NCBI GenBank assembly: GCA_023614405.1
Contig: CM042694.1
Span: forward strand, 351,124,010-351,188,009
Direction: 5' to 3'
Length of the DNA stretch: 64,000 bases
From: Avena insularis
Taxonomy: Eukaryota > Streptophyta > Magnoliopsida > Poales > Poaceae
Position 1 is the first letter of the stretch. Each line of letters starts with the position of its first letter. The notes under the pieces are model-generated. The model saw only the letters and a program-made list of their open reading frames with translations, made no database searches and was not told the origin of the DNA. The translations under genes and the position numbers were made by a program. Positions 1-9,999 of this stretch are shown here, one piece after another.

Positions 1-570
1 GAGCTACTGATCACCGAGTTCGTGGAGTTCATCTGTGATCGCCTTAAGGCGTTTTCAGTAGACGCCGATGGGTGCATCACCTTGCACCATGTTCTGAAGC
101 TCGGTGTGGAGATTGTTGGCGCGAGCGTCGACGTTGTCCTAGAAGAGCTGACGAAGGGTTACCCACAGATCAGCGGCAGAGGCACCATCATGGTGTATGA
201 GATTGAAGATTTCTATGGAGACTCACATGTAGATCCATTGAATAATGGCGAGATCATCCTTGACCCATTGCGGATTGTGAGGTTGAGGGCGAGCGTCGTT
301 GACGACGTGAGAGCGTAGGTTGTATCGCCCGAGGTGGACGTCGAAGAGGTGACGCCAATGGTAGTAGTTGTGAGCAGCGAGGTCTAGGGTTACGGGTATG
401 TAGGGGCTAATATCGGATATGGTGTCGGTGACGGAGATTGAAGGGGCTATTGGTGGAGGTAGATCTAAAGTAGAGGTAGAGGTGGAGGGGGCCGTGGCCA
501 CGGCAACCTTGGCGGCGATGATGGCGGCGCGCCGCTCGAAGTAGCCGGGCGGCGGCTGCACGTGAGCCAT
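1..570 (-). pseudogene. Ty1/copia-type gag fragment, broken and cut by window start
   Basis: On the minus strand an ATG at 570 opens a 115-codon frame. It starts with a low-complexity Ser/Thr/Ala/Pro stretch and then resembles the N-terminal gag (UBN2-like) region of grass copia retrotransposons: a PYIPVTLDLAAHNYYHWRHL-type block, a Trp-rich segment and a VKDDLAIIQWIY block. The frame stops at 223-225. Beyond that, the expected continuation (leucine-rich DLWVTLRQLF-like residues, then a helical stretch) is still readable at 1-222, but only by changing frame and passing stop codons. No RT or integrase lies in the window, and the rest of the element would be to the left. Visible: frame, motifs, stops. 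Known: this domain binds RNA and builds the particle. Inferred: a dead copy. Confidence 0.65.
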
Positions 571-844
571 ACCCTAGGATCGGAAGTCTAATCGGACATT
601 GATGCAGATCTTGGGCAGTTGTTGACGGATTCGGCGCCATGGAGGGGAAAGTAGGAAAAGGAAATCAGGTACGATGGACGATGACGAACTCGGTAACCAA
701 GGTCGTGTGCGGTGGACATCGGTGAAGCGGCAATGATGCTTTGGATGAGACCGCAGCTGATGCAGCTCCGGTAAACTATTGGCTGAGGACTGCATGGTGT
801 CGAGTTCTGGCGGGCAAAGCCAGCCGGAGAAGTGCTGCGGGAGG
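571..844. other. Unassigned spacer upstream of the copia gag start
   Basis: This would be the leader of the minus-strand copia fragment. No LTR end, primer-binding site or coding signal could be recognised here. Short frames on the minus strand run from the neighbouring minisatellite into this stretch and have no family resemblance. Confidence 0.3.
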
Positions 845-1755
845 TTCTGGGCGTGAGAAATTTTGTAGTGTTTGAAATGGAGGGGCACGAGGGAGTGGGG
901 ACCACGTGATTTTGGTATCGTTTGAAACGGAGGGGCGTGAGAAATTTCGTAGTGTTTGAAATGGAGGGGCGCGAGGGAGTGGGGACCACGTGATTTTGGT
1001 ATCATTTGAAACGGAGGGGCACTAGATATTTCATAGTGTTTAAAATGGAGGGGCGCAAGTGGGGACCACGTGATTTTGGTATCGTTTGAAACGGAGGGCG
1101 CCCTAAATTCCACAGTGTTTGAAATGGAGGGGCGCGAGGGAGTGGAGACCACGTGATTTTGGTATCTTTTGAAACGGAGGGCCGCGAGAAATTTCCCAGT
1201 GTTTGAAATGGAGAGGCACGAGGGAGTGGGGACCACGTGATTTTGGTATCGTTTGAAACGAAGGGGCACGAGAAATTTCACAGTGTTTGAAATGGAGGAG
1301 CGCGAGGGAGTGGGGACCACGTGATTTTGGTATCGTTTGAAACGGAGGGGCGCCAGAAATTTTGCAGTGTTTGAAATGGAGGGGCGCGAGGGAGTGAAGA
1401 CCACATGATTTTGGTATCATTTGAAACGGAGGGGCGCGAGAAATTTCACAGTTTTTGAAATGGAGGGGCGCGAGGGAGTGGGGACCACGTGATTTTAGTA
1501 TCGTTTGAAATAGAGGGGCACCAGATATTTCGCAGTGTTTGAAATGGAGGGGCATGAGGGAGTGGGGACCACGTGATTTTGGTATCGTTTGAAATGGAGG
1601 GGCGCCAGAATTTTCGCAGTGTTTGAAATAGAGGGGCACGAGGGAGTGGGGACCACGTGGTTTTGGTATCATTTAAAATTGAGGGGCACCAGATATTTCA
1701 CAGTGTTTGAAATGGAGGGGCGCGAGGGAGTGGGGACCAAGTGATTTTGGTCGTC
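845..1755. repeat. Minisatellite, about 11 copies of an 84-bp unit
   Basis: The phrase gaccacgtgattttggtat recurs near 899, 982, 1062, 1146, 1230, 1314, 1398, 1481, 1565, 1649 and 1733, a spacing of 80-84 bp. Each unit is itself two related halves, both starting gtttgaaayggagggg. One half carries ggggaccacgtgattttgg and the other gaaatttcgcagt. The palindrome CACGTG (G-box / E-box core) is intact in most copies and is altered at about 1398 (cacatg) and 1733 (caagtg). Because 84 is a multiple of three, long minus-strand frames run through the array; they are a by-product of the period. Confidence 0.9.
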
Positions 1756-2415
1756 TAACAATCTTGTCCGTCCATCCCAAATCAACATGCCATAGGGGAT
1801 ACGTTCCCTTCGAAGGCTCTGGCACTGACGCCTATGCAAGCAATCGCTGGGTGTCCCAGAGTAGACTATAGGGGTAGATGTGTAGGTTACTGTAGTAGCA
1901 GACCATTAATCGGGCTAGCTGGCGCGATGTCAAACTTTTACTTATGGTGTTCAGGAGTGAACGCATGCAGCTCAAAAAAAGGTACTTACGTGATTACATG
2001 TATGATATTATTAGGATACTAAGTTGCATGCATCGTGTAGTAATGAGTGGATTCTATTGGGTTGATCATTGTATTACTCGTATTCTCTCTCTGTATATAC
2101 GTTGATCACAGTCTAGTTACTGAGTTGCATGGATTTGAGCACAATTGATTAAGTGACAAAACATTTTTTGTGCGGCCGAGGCCCCCATCCGCTGATGACC
2201 CTCGCTAATCAACGTAGCTCACACATAAGTGTATTTTTACGTAGTAGTAGTAGGAACATCATCTAGGGAAACATAGTTTAGGGTCTAGCAATCTTGTCCG
2301 TCTAATCCGAAATCAACGGTTCAAAGAGGATACCTTCCCTGCGAAGGCTCTGGCAGGAATGCCTATGCAAGGAATCGTTGGGTGTATGTGAGTAGACTAT
2401 AGGGGTAGCTGTGCT
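1750..2415 (+). repeat. Diverged direct duplication of about 130 bp (1750-1885 and 2283-2415)
   Basis: Both copies contain caatcttgtccgtc, then aaatcaac, a run ending cttccct(t/g)cgaaggctctggca, then cctatgcaag(c/g)aatcg(c/t)tgggtgt and agtagactataggggtag. The 400 bp between them shows no coding signal. The first copy abuts the end of the 84-bp minisatellite. Origin unknown; it could be a piece of an old transposon. Confidence 0.7.
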
Positions 2416-3809
2416 TGTGACCCAAAGTACTCCAGACAATAGATGGGTATCCCTGATGCTGATGGTGCATTTTCTTTTCTAGATAGACACCGCGCCTCCT
2501 GATAGTATATACTACTACTATCTAAACGGTGGAGCGCAGTTGAGTAAGAAAGATTCCCTAAGGTGAGTCTAGTACTACACAATGTCTACTGCAATAAAGA
2601 AATGAAAAAGGAACTAGAGAAGAGAACAAGGTTGAACAAAACTTGTAAGTTAAACATAGACTAACATGCATAAGTATTAGTCTATGTTAATACATGAATA
2701 GACTAATTATTAGGTAATAGACTAATTTTAGCTTGGTATGTGTGAATAACTCACTGCCACATAAGCAATTTTACTGAGTAGGACCCTTAGACCAGCCACA
2801 CTGTATTGAAAAAGCGATTCCTAACCTTCTCTCACCTCCTATTGAACCGATTCTATACTTTTTAGGAATTGGTTCATGCAACCTGACATAGAGAAGCGGT
2901 TCAAGAACTTAGTTCGCTTCTTTCATGCAACTGTGGGGCCAAGTGGTAGAAATGTGAGGAGAGCCAGGCTGCATGCATGCAGAGAAAGTAAATAGTGGGT
3001 CCCACCAGCAATTCCACACACTACAGCTTTCCCGTAGCGGTTCCAAATTCTGACAAAAAATTTCTTGAACCGACACAAAGGTGTGGGTGATACTCATGAA
3101 GTTATTTGCACTATGACTAGCCTAAAAGGATTCTTCCCCTAGATTTTGCTTATCTCCAGCAGCAACCCTATATTATCTCCCCTATATCATAACCACAATA
3201 TTTTAATAGGAAGAGCACAAAAAATCACCCAATAACTCACTCAATGACGTAGGGGCCACGTAAAGGGAAGACATAACAGTTGATAAGTATACTAGACACT
3301 GGATCCAGATCCCTACACATCTGATAAAGTAGAAAGTATGACCAAATTTAAAGATCACCCATTGACGATTTAATTATTTTGATTTATCATACATACTCTC
3401 CCTCCATCCTAATTATTCTGAAAATACCCTCCAACCTAATTAAAAAGGATGTCACATATTTGACTAAATTTGAATATATATGTACACTAAACAGTGACTA
3501 CTATACGGCAAGTATATCGTTACAAAAGCTCCACAGAGCGTATTTGAACGCTAAAGAGTGCAATCTGTGAAGATGGATGAGAGAAAACGATCCATGCACC
3601 AAAAAGAAAGAAAAAGGAGGGCCATGTAGGCAAGTCCTCCCCCTTCCTAGTTCCTACCAAGATTCGGCGATTGCAACACTGTGGCCACCCTGCGGACGCA
3701 GGGCCTCGATGACCTCCGCAATGGTCACGACCTCGATGGCCAACATGAGATGGCTTCTCTCTTCGTACTTAGCGGGGCGTGACCTGGACGATCTTCGCAA
3801 TGGTAGCTG
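2416..3809. other. Intergenic, no gene recognised; Stowaway-like end near 3394
   Basis: AT-rich sequence without a credible coding frame. At about 3394-3440 the string tactctccctccatcct is typical of a Stowaway terminal repeat, but the matching opposite end was not found, so this is at most a remnant. The last 230 bp are the likely 3' flank of the minus-strand gene that ends at 3810. Confidence 0.4.
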
Positions 3810-4472
3810 CTAGCTGCGGAGCACCGTGACTTCCTTCTTCAAATTTTCGCACTCAGCACAAAGCGTGGAGGAGTCACGCTCGTAAGATCGTGCAAGCTTC
3901 ATTTGAAAAGCCAAATCTGCTCGGAGGCGATCACACTCTAGGTTGAGCTCGAAGTTTTTCTGAAGAATGTTGATGTTATGGCTGTAGATTTCATCTACTT
4001 TGGCTGAGATTCTCGCCCTGACTTCCTGCATGGAAAATGCATCATCAGTAAGAGAGCATGGAGTGCATGCAGATAAGAACATAAAATGTCAATACATGTA
4101 TAGTGACTATAGTACCTCTCTTCTTCGACCAAGAGTGGGCATGGGGGCATCGTACGCGTCAGAGATATTCGTCGTGCTATCGACCAGTGGGGTGGAAAAT
4201 TCGACGCTCGAGCCGCCTGCCCTGGAAGATGTACATAGACGGTTCAATAGTAGGAGCACAACCCAGGAATCAACGAGAGTACAAACCGACCCGGACTCTT
4301 GGTCCCCATGATAGCCTCTCTTCTGATACATGCGCGAAGACGAGCCCTCACCCCATGGCTGGTCTCCTTTCTCGGTCCGAGCCTGCAGGTCACCCTGCCG
4401 GTGGGATTTCTCCACTGCTCTAACCACCGCCATCTTGCTATTATTCCGATGAGACAGGATATTTTGTGACAT
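3810..4472 (-). CDS. Small three-exon gene, unknown function, coiled-coil C-terminus
   Basis: Predicted minus-strand exons are 4472-4291, 4221-4116 and 4025-3810, with introns of 69 and 90 bp that both begin GT and end AG. Phases match: the first junction splits a glycine codon and the second falls between codons. The product would be 167 residues. Residues 1-60 are basic and polar, the middle is Gly/Ser-rich, and the last 70 form a charged, leucine-spaced helix (DEIYSHNINILQKNFELNLE) that should make a coiled coil. The start (ATG at 4470-4472) follows a CT-rich stretch on the minus strand, typical of a plant 5' UTR. An upstream in-frame ATG at 4577 is less likely because that sequence looks like leader. 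I do not recognise the family. Splice sites are predicted by eye, without transcript support. Confidence 0.5.
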
Positions 4473-4865
4473 CGCTGGATGAAGAAGTAGAGAAGAAAGG
4501 GAGGAGCAGTGGAAGAAAATGGTTTCTGCGAAGGTGGAGCGAGGTAGTATTAGTAGGAGAGTGAATAGTGGAAGCAAAACATCAAGTACTGGGTCTCATC
4601 GCCGGCCTTCAAGCAATCTCGTTGGTCCATCAAGCGATCAAGTTACTAGCTGCAAATATTTACAACCCACCCAAAGTTTATAGAGAAATTTGGCTAGATA
4701 CATGGTGGTGCAATCAACTAGCTTATGCTGTACTAAGTAGGTCCCATCTTTAGGATTAGTTTTTGCCGGCTAGTCTAGTAAATTTCTAGTAGATTCGGGA
4801 AAAAAAGTCTAGTACGTACATTTCTTAGCCACGTTAGGAACGGCTCACGCTGTGCTTGCTCGTAG

Positions 4866-4957
4866 TAGTAGTACTCTCACCGATCCATATTTACTTGTCG
4901 CTGAATTGGATGTATCTAGCAATGAATCGGAGGGAGTAGTAGTAGTAGTAGTAGTCA
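4866..4957. mobile_element. Short Stowaway MITE relic followed by an (AGT)n microsatellite
   Basis: The segment tagtactctcaccgatccat followed by atttacttgtcgctgaa, and ending gaatcggagggagtagta, matches the layout of short grass Stowaway elements (terminal CTCCCTCCG, TA target). The inner arms no longer pair over most of their length. The right TA target runs directly into about eight AGT units at 4930-4957. Confidence 0.5.
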
Positions 4958-5034
4958 CATTGAATATACTTAGGGCTTAAAGCATAAGCATCACAAATGG
5001 GCGCCAAAAGATCGAACGACAAACTTAAAGATAA

Positions 5035-5445
5035 CTTAGGGATTCTTTGGATAACATGATTTAAAAACATAGGAATTTGACTTGGTCACAGGTACAAAAC
5101 AATGGATTACAAAACATAGGAAATAGCTTTCTTTGGATCACAGAATTTCAAAACACAGGATAACAGGGTCGGAGGTACAAAACAGAGGAAATCTGGTGGC
5201 TTAAAGTCATTTCAATGAAACACAATAAATGTAGAGGAAAATTGCCTCAATCCTACGCGAATGAGTGTAAAAAAGTGGATGTTGAAATTCCTATGGGATT
5301 GGGGTGTAGAAATGCAATCTATATGAATTTTGGAGGTATGATTCCTTTCATCCAAAGGGCTTCCTTATGAAAAAAAATCCTATGGGTCGAATTCCTCCAA
5401 AATTCCTTTGAAAATCCTTCGATCCAAATTGGCACTTAAACAAGA
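5035..5445. mobile_element. Possible MITE rich in 'aggaat/attcct' words
   Basis: The stretch opens with ggattctttggataacatga and closes with tccttcgatccaaattgg. Internal words such as aaacataggaa, acacaggataac and aattcctttgaaaatcc recur in both orientations, as in common grass MITEs whose ends read like ctttggatcaaagga. Terminal pairing is poor, so ends and superfamily are uncertain. Related words occur at 19.6-20.55 kb. Confidence 0.35.
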
Positions 5446-5990
5446 TGTGTGTTCTCATGACAGACGAACACCTTCCGACAGGAGGTGATGCGGTCGTAGA
5501 TTTTCATCTTGAACCCTTCTGCGGTGACCTTGAACATAAGGCAGTCACCCTCCTTCAACTCATGGAAAGCAGCAAAGGTAGCCCACTCTTTGTCTACGAT
5601 GATCTGGACTTTGTTGCGGTTGGCATGGATAACCCACTCGCATTCCTCGCATGCTTGGACCACCACTAATTGTGGGTAGGGGCGTCCCTTCAAGTAAGGC
5701 TTGAAGTAAGTCAGGATGATAAACATATACAAGTTATGCTGGACTAACTGGATGTAGAAGCGCCTAGGACAATGCGCCGTGGCATGGTGTCCAATCGACC
5801 TAGGGCGTGTTCTCGATTTGGTAGAACTAGCGACCGACCTGGCAGCACTTGCCCTTGCCAATGCCTCCACTCTCCTGCCCGGTAGCTTCAACTCGCTTGG
5901 TATGATTGGGAGAGCATCTTCATAGCCACCTGGAGCTGGAGAAGTCCGGTCAAGAATGTAGTCTAAGTTCAGCATTACAAATGGGCCGTT
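5436..5990 (-). CDS. B3 DNA-binding domain exon (REM-like)
   Basis: The minus-strand frame from the ATG at 5975 gives 179 residues ending at 5436. Residues about 70-165 read as a B3 fold: a FYIQLVQHNLYM strand, then LKGRPYPQLVVVQACEECEW, a VQIIVDKEWATFAAFH helix-strand, LKEGDCLMFKV and FKMKIYD. B3 domains bind DNA in the major groove, and REM-type proteins are nuclear regulators in plants. The first 60 residues are Pro/Ala/Arg-rich linker. The frame stays open upstream of the ATG to about 5990, where TTTTCATGTAG is a good splice acceptor on the minus strand. This is therefore probably an internal or last exon rather than a complete gene, and the ATG may not be the true start. A second B3 exon lies at 23.2 kb on the other strand. 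B3 assignment is fairly sure; gene integrity is not. Confidence 0.6.
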   Translation of the reverse strand, partial: NGPFVMLNLDYILDRTSPAPGGYEDALPIIPSELKLPGRRVEALARASAARSVASSTKSRTRPRSIGHHATAHCPRRFYIQLVQHNLYMFIILTYFKPYLKGRPYPQLVVVQACEECEWVIHANRNKVQIIVDKEWATFAAFHELKEGDCLMFKVTAEGFKMKIYDRITSCRKVFVCHENTHLV

Positions 5991-6625
5991 CTACATGAAA
6001 ATTACCATTGCGTCAGTCCTTTGGAATTACCAAAACACCATAATGCATTGTATAAATTGACTAAAGATCACAATGAGTCATTGCACCATCAAAATTACCT
6101 AAACATCACAAGGTATCAGGTAAATTAAATTGCCTACACAACACAATGCATCATTAGAATGATCTAACCCGATGGGTCCTCAAAATTATCCGAATAGCTA
6201 CTAGAAGGCATAACATTTAATTAGATTGATTAAACAACACAATGCATAATCTGAATGGCTAAAACAGCACAATGCATTATCTGGATAGACAAAATAGCAT
6301 ATATGCAGTGCATCATCAAAAATACCAAAACAGCACAAGGTATCATGTAATTAAATTTAATAAACAGTGTCCGCACAATCAAAATTACCTAAACTAATGG
6401 GTCATTGAAATAATCTGAACAGCTAGAAGGCATATCATTTAATCCTAAATAGCAGAACACAGATCAAAATGGACGAAACAACACAGTGAGGAGACAGGAC
6501 ACAATGCATCATAAAAAAACCAAAATAGCACAACGCATCATGGAAAATTCCTAAACAACACAATGCATCATCTAAGTACCAAAACATAACCCTGCATCAT
6601 CCTCATCAAGAATATTCCATAACTA
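5991..6625. repeat. AT-rich stretch built from a degenerate 30-40-bp motif
   Basis: A loose motif recurs about 12-15 times: caaaacarcacaatgcatca followed by an AT-rich tail such as tctaaaatta. Examples are near 6120, 6235, 6265, 6310, 6500, 6530 and 6560. Spacing is irregular, so this is decayed rather than fresh tandem repetition. If the B3 exon acceptor near 5990 is real, this would be its upstream intron. No upstream exon was recognised. Confidence 0.55.
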
Positions 6626-6639
6626 AGCAGAACAACACA

Positions 6640-6710
6640 AAAGACAAATATAGATACATTCGAATCTAGGCATAGTCAAGTCAGTTATTTCTAGACGGAG
6701 GGAGTATACA
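6640..6710. mobile_element. Stowaway-like 3' end remnant
   Basis: The stretch ends ttatttctagacggagggag followed by ta, a typical Stowaway right end. The left end and pairing arm are missing or too diverged to see. Confidence 0.35.
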
Positions 6711-6744
6711 GAACAACACAAAAGACAATTATCAATAATATGAC

Positions 6745-8286
6745 CACTACTAGGAAACCCCTTATCAGTGGTGCACCTTTTTTCACTATTAGTGGCGCAT
6801 ATCTGATGCGCCACTGATACATCGCCACTGATAATTATCTTCTGTGGCCCATATTGAAATGCGCCACAAACATCTCAAATTTATGTGGCGCATATGGCCA
6901 ATATGCGCCATAGAATTTATTTTCCAAAATTCAAAAAAAGGTGTGCCAGATCTCAAATTTCTGTGGCGCATATGGCCAATATGCGCCACAGAAGTTTTTT
7001 TCAAATTTCTAAAAAAAACCGGGCCAGATCTGGATCTGGCCAGAGGAGGTGGTGGTGGTGGCTACTAGTGGCTAGAGGAGGGCTAGGAGGAGTGCGTCGT
7101 CGGAGGTGGTGGCCAAAGGAGAAGGAGGAGGAGGAGGCCACCGCTAGAGGTGGTTAGAGTAGGAGGAGGAGTCCGCCGAAGGTGGAGGAAGCTGTCGCCG
7201 AAATTGGAGGAGGAGGTCGCCGGAGTTGGTGGTGGAGGAGGAGGAGGTCGCCGGAGGTCGCCAGAGGAGGAGGAGAAGGAGGAGGAGGTTGCCGGAGGTG
7301 GTGGAGGAGGAGAAGGATGAGGTCAACATGGTGGAGGAGGTCACTGGGTTGGAGGTGGAGGTCGCCGGAGAGTGGAGAAGGAGGAGGGAGGAGAAGGGGA
7401 GAAGTGTGGTGGGGAGGAGAAGTGGGGAGGGGACAAGAGGTGGGGGAGGGGGGAGGGTGGGGGAGAAAAAGGAAAAAGGGAGGGATAAGGGCACCGACGG
7501 GATTCAAATTTCGAATCCCGCCCAAGACTTCTGTGGCGCATATGGGAGAGATGCGCCACAGAAGTTTCTCCCCCCCTTTTTTTATTTTTTTGCAGTAAAA
7601 AATCTTCTTTCGGCCATAACTTTTTACTCGTCGAATTTGGGGATTCTGTAAAATCTAGAACGGCCATAGGCGGTTGAAATCGAGTAGGAAATTTCGAGAC
7701 GATCATTTTGATATATTAAACTTTTTTCAGACATCGTATGAAAAAGTTATGGCCGTTTTACCGTGCCATGACCTATTTTTGCAAAATACACGAAATTCAT
7801 GTATTTCAATTTTCACTACAACTACACCCTAAAATATAACTACATCTCAAAGGAATTATTTTTTGAAGTTTTTATCATTTTTGTTTATTTTTTACAAAAC
7901 TGAAAAGGCGATCCACGAGGGATCTGTTTTTCCATATTCTGTGGTGCATACACCTATATGCGTCACAGAAACATCATTTTCTGTGGCGCATATGGACATA
8001 TGCGCCATATAATTGTCTCCCCCCTTTTTTTTGGTGCTGGTTCCCATCAACTTTATGTGGTGCATACATCTATGTGCGCCATAGAATCATCACTTTCTGT
8101 GGCGCACACGAAAATGTGCCACAGAAATGTGGAATTCTATGGCGCATATTGGTTCTGTGCGCCACTGAACTGCCAAATTCTAGTGGCGTTTTTTTCGTAT
8201 ACGCCACATATATTTATCTGTGGCGCATGGTTTTGCATATGCACCAAAGAGTAGCTTGTCTACCTATAGCTTTTTTCCTAGTAGTG
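6745..8286. mobile_element. Complete non-autonomous CACTA transposon, 1542 bp
   Basis: The left end is CACTACTAGGAAA at 6745 and the right end TTTCCTAGTAGTG at 8286, a perfect 13-bp terminal inverted repeat. It is flanked by the 3-bp duplication gac (6742-6744 and 8287-8289), the hallmark of CACTA (En/Spm) elements. Both subterminal regions carry about 25-bp imperfect palindromes of the form gtggcgcatat...atatgcgccac: four on the left (about 6793, 6894, 6963, 7533) and about seven on the right (7940-8235). In this superfamily, subterminal repeats are transposase-binding sites. No transposase frame exists; the interior is a purine-rich tract and a spacer. It would depend on an autonomous relative for movement. 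Confidence 0.9.
7035..7475 (+). repeat. G/A-rich (GGA/GGT) asymmetric tract inside the CACTA element
   Basis: For roughly 430 bp the plus strand is mostly G and A with few pyrimidines, made of gga, ggt and gag words. Open frames exist on both strands, but only because the composition avoids stop codons on the purine strand; their products are low-complexity Arg/Gly/Trp or Ser/Pro/Leu strings. It is not considered coding. Confidence 0.75.
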
Positions 8287-8342
8287 GACATACAACTAAG
8301 TAGTTCGACAAAGGACCTGCAGTACACGTTGCAAAAATTTGA

Positions 8343-8876
8343 CTAGATGCACGTCGGATTTGGGTTAAAGCCCCAATCCTCCAGATCTAACCTTGTTGCA
8401 GTTGGGGGGGGGGGCGAACTTGCACATGGGTCGATGGGTTGACCAGATGAACAAGGCGCCACAGATGAAGAACCAGCCACATACACCGAAGAAGCACAAA
8501 CAATCACTGATGAAGGGGGGGCACCAATAGGGGTTTCACCGTGTACACTCTGAAATTTGGCACATTGTGAATGAGAGTCCAACCTACAGATGAAAAGGAC
8601 GCGTCCACCACTGCACGAGCATTCGGTCCCAACGCACACAGTGCCGGAGGCTTGGACGATCGCTCGACAGGCGATGAAGGTTTCGGCGCGACCGATCGAA
8701 ACCCTAAGGGCGATAGATGCCTCACCTTGGGCATGACCCGCACACGCGAAAGGCGAAGGACGCTTCAGAGAGGGTGCTGAGGCCGTCGGAATCGAACAAG
8801 CCACGCGCAACTCCGAAGCAGAGCTTGATGAGGACCCCAACTCAACCACAGACAAAGGTTTTAGCATTAGTTTCAT
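8343..8876 (-). CDS. Hypothetical protein, 177 aa, not recognised
   Basis: The minus-strand frame runs from the ATG at 8876 to a stop at 8343, 57 bp from the CACTA right end. Upstream (8877-8990, minus-strand sense) the sequence is CT-rich, with tccctctctcgctatcac, resembling a plant 5' leader. This is the main reason to take the frame seriously. The product is Ser/Ala/Val/Cys-rich without a signal peptide, membrane helix or known motif. An overlapping minus frame (8504-8743) has similar composition, so the coding frame is not certain. An 11-base G run at 8404-8414 lies in the C-terminal part and is a likely spot for an indel or sequencing error. It could equally be a gene relic. Confidence 0.25.
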   Translation of the reverse strand: MKLMLKPLSVVELGSSSSSASELRVACSIPTASAPSLKRPSPFACAGHAQGEASIALRVSIGRAETFIACRAIVQASGTVCVGTECSCSGGRVLFICRLDSHSQCAKFQSVHGETPIGAPPSSVIVCASSVYVAGSSSVAPCSSGQPIDPCASSPPPPTATRLDLEDWGFNPNPTCI

Positions 8877-9157
8877 CGATGCAACGACTGGGTTAACAAC
8901 TGAGAGTTGTGAGGTAGTGCGGGAATGTGATAGCGAGAGAGGGAATGGTGGGGGAGGAGTTATAGAATGGGAGTGGGTAACCCTCTATCCGCTTTAGTAG
9001 TACCATACTAAAAAAAACTACATTTCACATATCATCACTTTTTGACGAACTAGTTCATTTCTTTGAACCGACTAAAATAGTGGGTAACCTTTAGGTTTCA
9101 AACTTCCATATGGTACCTATTTTGCTAGTAGTAAGTATAGTATACTACTTTGTATTA

Positions 9158-9415
9158 CCCTCCATCCCAAAATGTAAGGCGCCTAAGGATTAGTCAAAAT
9201 TCAACATTTTTTAAGTTTGACCATGATTATACACAAAAAATATAAAAATTTATAATACTAAATTAATATCAATAGATTCACCATAAAGTATATTTTCTTA
9301 ATATGTCCATTCAATATTGTAGATGTAGATATTTGTTTCTAAATATTTGGTCAAAGTTAGTAAGGTTTGACTTTTGACCAATCCTTAGACGCCTTATATT
9401 TTGGGGCGGAGGGAG
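9158..9415. mobile_element. Stowaway-type MITE, 258 bp
   Basis: The left end ccctccatcccaaaatgtaa and the right end ttatattttggggcggaggg pair as terminal inverted repeats of about 25-28 bp with a few mismatches. TA flanks both sides (9156-9157 and 9416-9417). Inner arms also match in inverted order (cctaaggattagtcaaa against ttgaccaatccttagacg). Such elements are moved by mariner-like transposases and carry no genes. Confidence 0.85.
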
Positions 9416-9417
9416 TA

Positions 9418-9999
9418 GTATAAAACATTTTTTTAGATAGAGGAAATTGCACGACTCACCATATTTTCATCGCACTTTTGCACAAAACACTTGGTGGACG
9501 TCATTTTTGCACATTTTAACAGTTTTTGGCCTAATATGCACAAATTTGTCCAATTAGTCCTGTAATGACCGATTTAACCTCATTGGTAGCAAGACTGACA
9601 AGTGATTCCCGAATGCCATTGCTCCCATTGACACACAAAGATTTGAATGATGCTCAAAGCTAGATACTAATGATATTTATCACCCATAATACTTTTTGGG
9701 TGCATGTAGCTGGTATGTAATAAGAGTCTTATTTCATATGAAACGTCAATGTTTACACAAAGGTACCAACATATCAGTCCGTCGCACATTGAATTTGTGA
9801 AGGCTTTATTTGGTCGTAATAAACTTATTTTTTAACATAACTTATTTGTACATAAGATTTGACATTTCATTCACATATCCAAATGTCCATCGAAGAGTTT
9901 CTTTTAAAGTGTCGGACGAATGATATATGTCTCTTTATTACAGCTCACACAAAAAACACCCCGATTTATCATAAACTTTAAGCAGATTATTATTTTCCT
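9418..9999. other. No gene recognised
   Basis: AT-rich sequence with only short frames lacking family resemblance. No terminal repeats or tandem structure were seen before the satellite-like units begin near 10 kb. Confidence 0.4.

Noticed and set aside
22..318. Plus-strand 98-codon frame at the window start
   Set aside because: It is antisense to the recognisable copia gag sequence on the minus strand and starts with GTG.
574..1672. Long minus-strand frames (about 190 and 276 codons) across the 84-bp array
   Set aside because: The repeat length is divisible by three, so any stop-free phase stays open; the product is just a repeated Pro/His/Phe-rich string.
3577..4423. Plus-strand frames overlapping the three-exon minus-strand gene
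   Set aside because: They lack leader, splice logic and domain resemblance; the minus strand has phase-consistent introns.
7144..7706. Overlapping frames on both strands in the CACTA purine tract
   Set aside because: Low-complexity products explained by G/A-only composition; no domain.
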